NCBI RefSeq assembly: GCF_004664715.2
Contig: NC_051072.1
Location: 44,189,642-44,253,641, forward strand
Reading direction: 5' to 3'
Length of the DNA stretch: 64,000 bases
Source: Peromyscus leucopus
Taxonomy: Eukaryota > Chordata > Mammalia > Rodentia > Cricetidae
Shown here one piece after another: positions 51,248 through 64,000 of this stretch; the stretch's first letter is position 1; each line of letters starts with the position of its first letter. Under the pieces are notes generated by a model that was given only the letters and a program-made list of their open reading frames with translations, was not told where the DNA came from and did no database searches. The position numbers were made by a program, and so were the translations under genes.

Positions 51248-52298
51248 AAGAAATTCCATCATTCCAAGATGCCACAATTTAGGATTTCAGACATCCGAGA
51301 ATGTATGTCCCCAAACAGTAATTTTAGAGATTACTTCTCTCCCAAAAGACAGGGCTAAAATGGAGAGTTTTGAGACGTTTACTAATCAGGAATGAGACAT
51401 TACCTGATGAAGACTAGACTAATGTTCTCTATAACAAACACATCTACAATCTTTATTTTATTAGCACAATTAGTATAAATAGAAGCAACAGATGTGACAG
51501 ACTCAAATCTCTACATGTTTTTAATCTAGGAGTGTATAAATCACACACTGTAATTTTAGTTTCCCCATCTATAAACTATTATAAAATCATTATAAATTTT
51601 GTCAATGCAGTCTGAAATATCTCAGAAAAAGGTACTATATAACAGTTATGTATCACTGACTATCATTTGTAGGTTACCAGATTATGCAAATATATTAATC
51701 TATATATTACACTGCTATTCTGTTCTTTGTATTTATAACCACTATATTTTCTTTTCTATCCTGCTAGAATTTATGGATAATCTGAAAACAAAATTAGATA
51801 ATAGGTAATGATAACTGTGGAAAACTGCTCCAAAAACAAATACCCAAATGTGATTAACAAATATATAACTGAACACATACACTAAGAAGTCACTAAGAAA
51901 TTATGGAGTATTGATAAGTTGGGCATTGATAAGCTCTCAATCACTACAAAATGGCCAAAGTGAAAGGGATGGGAAAAGGTATCACTGTAGCAGTTATGGT
52001 TCATTCTATAACTGTTTAAAATCTTTCCAGAAGTCATTAGTTTTCAAAATAGGAATCATTTCAAGGCAACTGTTCCCTAGTCTCATATCAGTGTGTTATG
52101 ATATCATACCCACCTTAGTACCTTACATTCAGGTCACCTTTCCCTTCAGCTGCCTCCTGAAGCACAACGTGCTAACCAGACTGGACTCAGTCTTCAAAGA
52201 GTCAATTGATTTCCAAAGTAGTATTTAGAAATGTCATAAATGTTAGGAAAACATAAGATAAAAACCAGTGTAAATTGAGTATGATAATTATATGAACC

Positions 52299-52743
52299 TG
52301 TGGTGATATTTTATTTGTGCACCCCAATAAAGCCAGCCACTATACTAAACATAGAGGTCAGGCAGTGGTAGCACTCATCCTTAATCCCAGCATTCAGGAG
52401 GCAGAGATTCATCCAGATCTCTGTGAGTTCAAGGCCACACTGGGGAACAGAGTCAGGCATGGTGGCACAAACTTTTAATCCTAGCATTAGTTAACCATAG
52501 AGGTCTGGAAGTCTGTACAGACAGACAGGAAGTGATAGAGCTGGGCGGAGAGAGGAAATAAGAGGGCAGGGACAGAAAGGCATATAGGCATGGGTATACA
52601 GGAAGTAGCTCTCTCTAGAGGCTGAGGAGTTGGTAAGGTGAGGTTGGCTCTGGGCTTGTCCTATTTCTCTAATCTCTCAGTTTTCACCCCAATATCTGGC
52701 TCCAGGTTTTTATTAATAAGACCGTTTAGCAATTCGTCTTGCA
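52299..52743 (+). mobile_element. Class II ERV LTR containing SINE-like heads
   Basis: 445 bp from TGTGGTGATATTTTATTTGT to AATTCGTCTTGCA. It carries two B1-like openings, 52362-52450 ('caggcagtggtagcactcat' and 'aatcccagcattcaggagg') and 52455-52485 ('caggcatggtggcacaaac'), then LTR text 'gtctgtacagacagacagga' and 'atatctggctccaggttttt'. I recognise it as an ERV LTR common in cricetids. It is antisense to Adamts6. Confidence 0.75.
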
Positions 52744-52745
52744 TC

Positions 52746-52763
52746 TGGCGCCCAATGTTCAAG
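52746..52763 (+). other. Retroviral primer-binding site, tRNA-Lys type
   Basis: TGGCGCCCAATGTTCAAG starts two bases after the LTR. TGGCGCCCAA is the shared start of tRNA-Lys primer sites used by betaretrovirus-like ERVs. Its presence shows that this is a truncated provirus, not a plain solo LTR. The internal sequence fades out within about 40 bp. Confidence 0.7.
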
Positions 52764-52799
52764 TTCAAGAGGCGGGAGAGATTTTAACGAATCTTATCA

Positions 52800-57215
<4,416 letters not shown>

Positions 57216-57217
57216 AG

Positions 57218-57220
<3 letters not shown>

Positions 57221-57271
<51 letters not shown>
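57221..57271. repeat. (ATT)n microsatellite
   Basis: About 17 ATT units next to the B1 that follows, where they replace its A-rich tail. Confidence 0.95.
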
Positions 57272-57272
<1 letters not shown>

Positions 57273-57427
57273 TGGCTTTTTGAGATAAGGTTTCTCTGTG
57301 TAACCACCCTGACTGTCCTGGAACTTTCTTTACAGACCAGGCTGGTCTCGAACTTACAGAGATCTGCCTGCCTCTGCTTTAATCCTGAGTGCTGGGATTA
57401 AAGTCGTGCACCACCACTACCCAGCTG
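57272..57427 (-). mobile_element. B1 SINE
   Basis: 'ttgagataaggtttctctgt', 'gaccaggctggtctcgaact' and 'gtgctgggattaaagtcgtg' are reverse B1. Confidence 0.92.
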
Positions 57428-57587
57428 AGTATAATTATTACTAACTGACTCTTAAGAAGAAAAGTACTTCAAGGTATTTTCATGCTTCTAAGCTATCAAC
57501 TACCATTCTGAAAGAGTACAGATATAGACACAGAAGGGAAAGAACACAGATCTGTGGGATGCAGATTTGATTCTATCTTCAGAGTTT

Positions 57588-57690
57588 CTCTCTCCCCTCT
57601 CCCTCTCCCTCTCCCTCTCCTCTCTCCCTCTCCCTCTCCTCCCTCTCCCCTCCCTCCCTCTCTCTTACTTCCCCCTCCCTCCTCCCCTCT
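57588..57690. repeat. (CCCTCT)n-type pyrimidine tract
   Basis: About 100 bp of almost pure C/T with imperfect CCCTCT units; purine-only on the transcript strand. Confidence 0.95.
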
Positions 57691-57847
57691 CTGTCCTTCA
57701 TATGTGTGTTTAACCAAAGAATTTCTGAGCACTCAATTCTAATAAATTTTTCCTATGACTAGCTGCTCTTCTGATTTTTAAATGTTCATGAGGTAATGTC
57801 TGATTTCTGGTTTTACACTAGTAACTTCTCTCTAACCACTCCTCACG

Positions 57848-58158
57848 GTATAGGTAGATGCATGTGTGAAAATGTGTGTAAGGGTGTATTCACCCCTGCA
57901 GTTGTGTGGAAGCCAGAGGTTAGTTTCAGGATGTCTTCCTCAATTATCTCCATCTGATTTTTGAGACAGTCTGTCACTGAACCTAGACCAGCCATTTTAG
58001 TTAGACTGGCTGCCCAACAAACCCCAGGATTCAGCTAGCCATGCCTTGAAAAACACACTTTGGGCCTACAGGTCTATTCCACTGTACCTGGCCTTTGGCA
58101 TGGGTTCTGGGATCCAGAATTAGGTACTCATGCTTGCATACCACTTTATCCACTAAGC
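57848..58158 (-). mobile_element. Composite rodent SINE (B4-like), left part
   Basis: 'gaagccagaggttagtttca', 'gacagtctgtcactgaacct' and 'catgggttctgggatccaga' match the family seen at 20455. It ends abruptly at 58158 within its tRNA-like head, where the URR1 element begins, and resumes at 58371 ('catcaagccatctccc'). Confidence 0.65.
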
Positions 58159-58370
58159 CAGTGGTTCTCAACCTTCCTAATGCTACAGTCCTTCAGGTTG
58201 TGGTGACTCCCCAGTCATAAAATTATTTTCATTCCTACTTCATAACTGTAATCTTGCTACTGTTATTAATTATAATGAAAATACCGGATATGTAGAATAT
58301 CTGATACTGACCCCTATGAAAGGGTCATTCGACCTCACAGGGGTTGCCACCACTATGTTGAGAAACACTG
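58159..58370. mobile_element. URR1-type hAT DNA transposon (non-autonomous)
   Basis: 212 bp starting CAGTGGTTCTCAACCTTCCT and ending GTTGAGAAACACTG; the ends are inverted repeats with about one mismatch. 'aaattattttcattcctact' and 'aaagggtcattcgacctcac' are URR1 landmarks. It is flanked by CACTAAGC (58151-58158) and CATCAAGC (58371-58378), an 8-bp target duplication with two differences, as expected for hAT elements. Confidence 0.88.
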
Positions 58371-58395
58371 CATCAAGCCATCTCCCAAACTCTAC
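58371..58395 (-). mobile_element. Composite rodent SINE, right part beyond URR1
   Basis: The remaining end of the SINE head interrupted by URR1. Confidence 0.6.
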
Positions 58396-58574
58396 ATGAA
58401 TAATTTTTAATATTATTTTAAGTTATCATACAAATTAATAGGTTTCATTGTAGTTTCTTCATACATCATCATATGTTGCTTTTATTCACTTTTCTCTACA
58501 ATAGTCCTTCCTCGCCTACTCATCTCCCATATCCTCCAGATGAATTGACAATAATTTATTTATTTTTATTCTGT

Positions 58575-58673
58575 TTGGTTTTTGCGATAGTCTCTTTATA
58601 TAGACTGAGGTGGTTTCTCTCAGCTATCTGAGTGCTGGACTTACAGAAGTGTGCTACATGCCCAGCTCTCTGT
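58575..58673 (-). mobile_element. B1 fragment
   Basis: 'ggtttttgcgatagtctctt' and 'tgagtgctggacttacagaa' are reverse B1 with the middle deleted. Confidence 0.6.
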
Positions 58674-58679
58674 ACTCTT

Positions 58680-63691
<5,012 letters not shown>

Positions 63692-64000
63692 TTAAGAGGA
63701 AGAAACAGAAGACAGACACATAAAAGAAAGAAGTAAGGAAAAAATAAAACAACAAGCCCACTATACATTCTTTATTTCCTTATTGGGTCATTTATTAGTT
63801 ACATCAGGCTTTGATCAAGATAGACCAGTCCTCTAAAGTAGTGTAGGATTAAAGCTAAAGTAACAAAAGAATAATTCAATAATAAAATATATGTCTAAAT
63901 CTCTGCATTTATGTTTTCACATGTTATTAATATCACATGACTCAATCACTACTTGATCAAAAAAGGGCGTGTATGTTAATCCACATTTCACAGATGAGAA

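Noticed and set aside
57496..57742. Arg-Gly-Glu-rich and Pro-Leu-Ser-rich frames
   Set aside because: Both are translations of the CCCTCT pyrimidine tract.

Overview
This window is nuclear DNA from a rodent, most likely a cricetid (hamster, vole or deer mouse type). Three things point there: dense B1, B2, B3, B4 and ID short interspersed elements; ORR1/MT-like (MaLR) long terminal repeats; and young B1 copies whose tail reads as the 'cctttcctgga(a/g)ct' form typical of hamsters and deer mice. The species call is inference. Nothing bacterial or viral and free-living is present, and every long open frame I checked falls in repeats or is chance.

The window holds one recognisable gene, on the minus strand: the middle part of Adamts6, a secreted zinc metalloprotease of the ADAMTS family. 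Six coding exons (710 bp in all) join without gap or frame break in this order of transcription: 63540-63686 (third zinc-binding His and Met-turn of the catalytic domain), 54447-54588 (end of catalytic domain and start of disintegrin-like module), 41905-42012 (disintegrin-like), 30577-30722 (end of disintegrin-like and start of the central thrombospondin type-1 repeat), 27843-27906 (thrombospondin repeat) and 8149-8251 (end of the repeat and start of the cysteine-rich module). All have AG/GT borders, and the phases agree at every junction. The 5' exons lie beyond 64000. The next 3' exon was not found in 1-8148 and should lie outside the window.

Everything else is intron, about 99% of the window. 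1-6800 is a patchwork of old L1 fragments (plus strand) with an ancient LTR. 7.3-7.7 kb holds B1 and B3. 13-21 kb holds a MaLR LTR, two L1 copies in opposite orientations, several SINEs and microsatellites, and a 145-bp local duplication. 27-28.4 kb has a MaLR LTR with a large hairpin and a solo ERV LTR. 35.5-36.4 kb may be a decayed retroviral coding remnant. 38.3-40.5 kb is a nearly complete MaLR-type provirus with a tRNA-Leu-like primer site. 42-51 kb is SINE-rich and includes two oddly indel-ridden B1 copies. 52.3-52.8 kb is a class II ERV LTR with a tRNA-Lys primer site. 57-58.7 kb has a URR1 DNA transposon nested in a SINE. 58.7-63.5 kb is mostly unique, AT-rich intron. No new biological system was found; the most checkable oddities are structural (duplication, palindrome, hairpins, SINE-bearing LTR, possible assembly errors).
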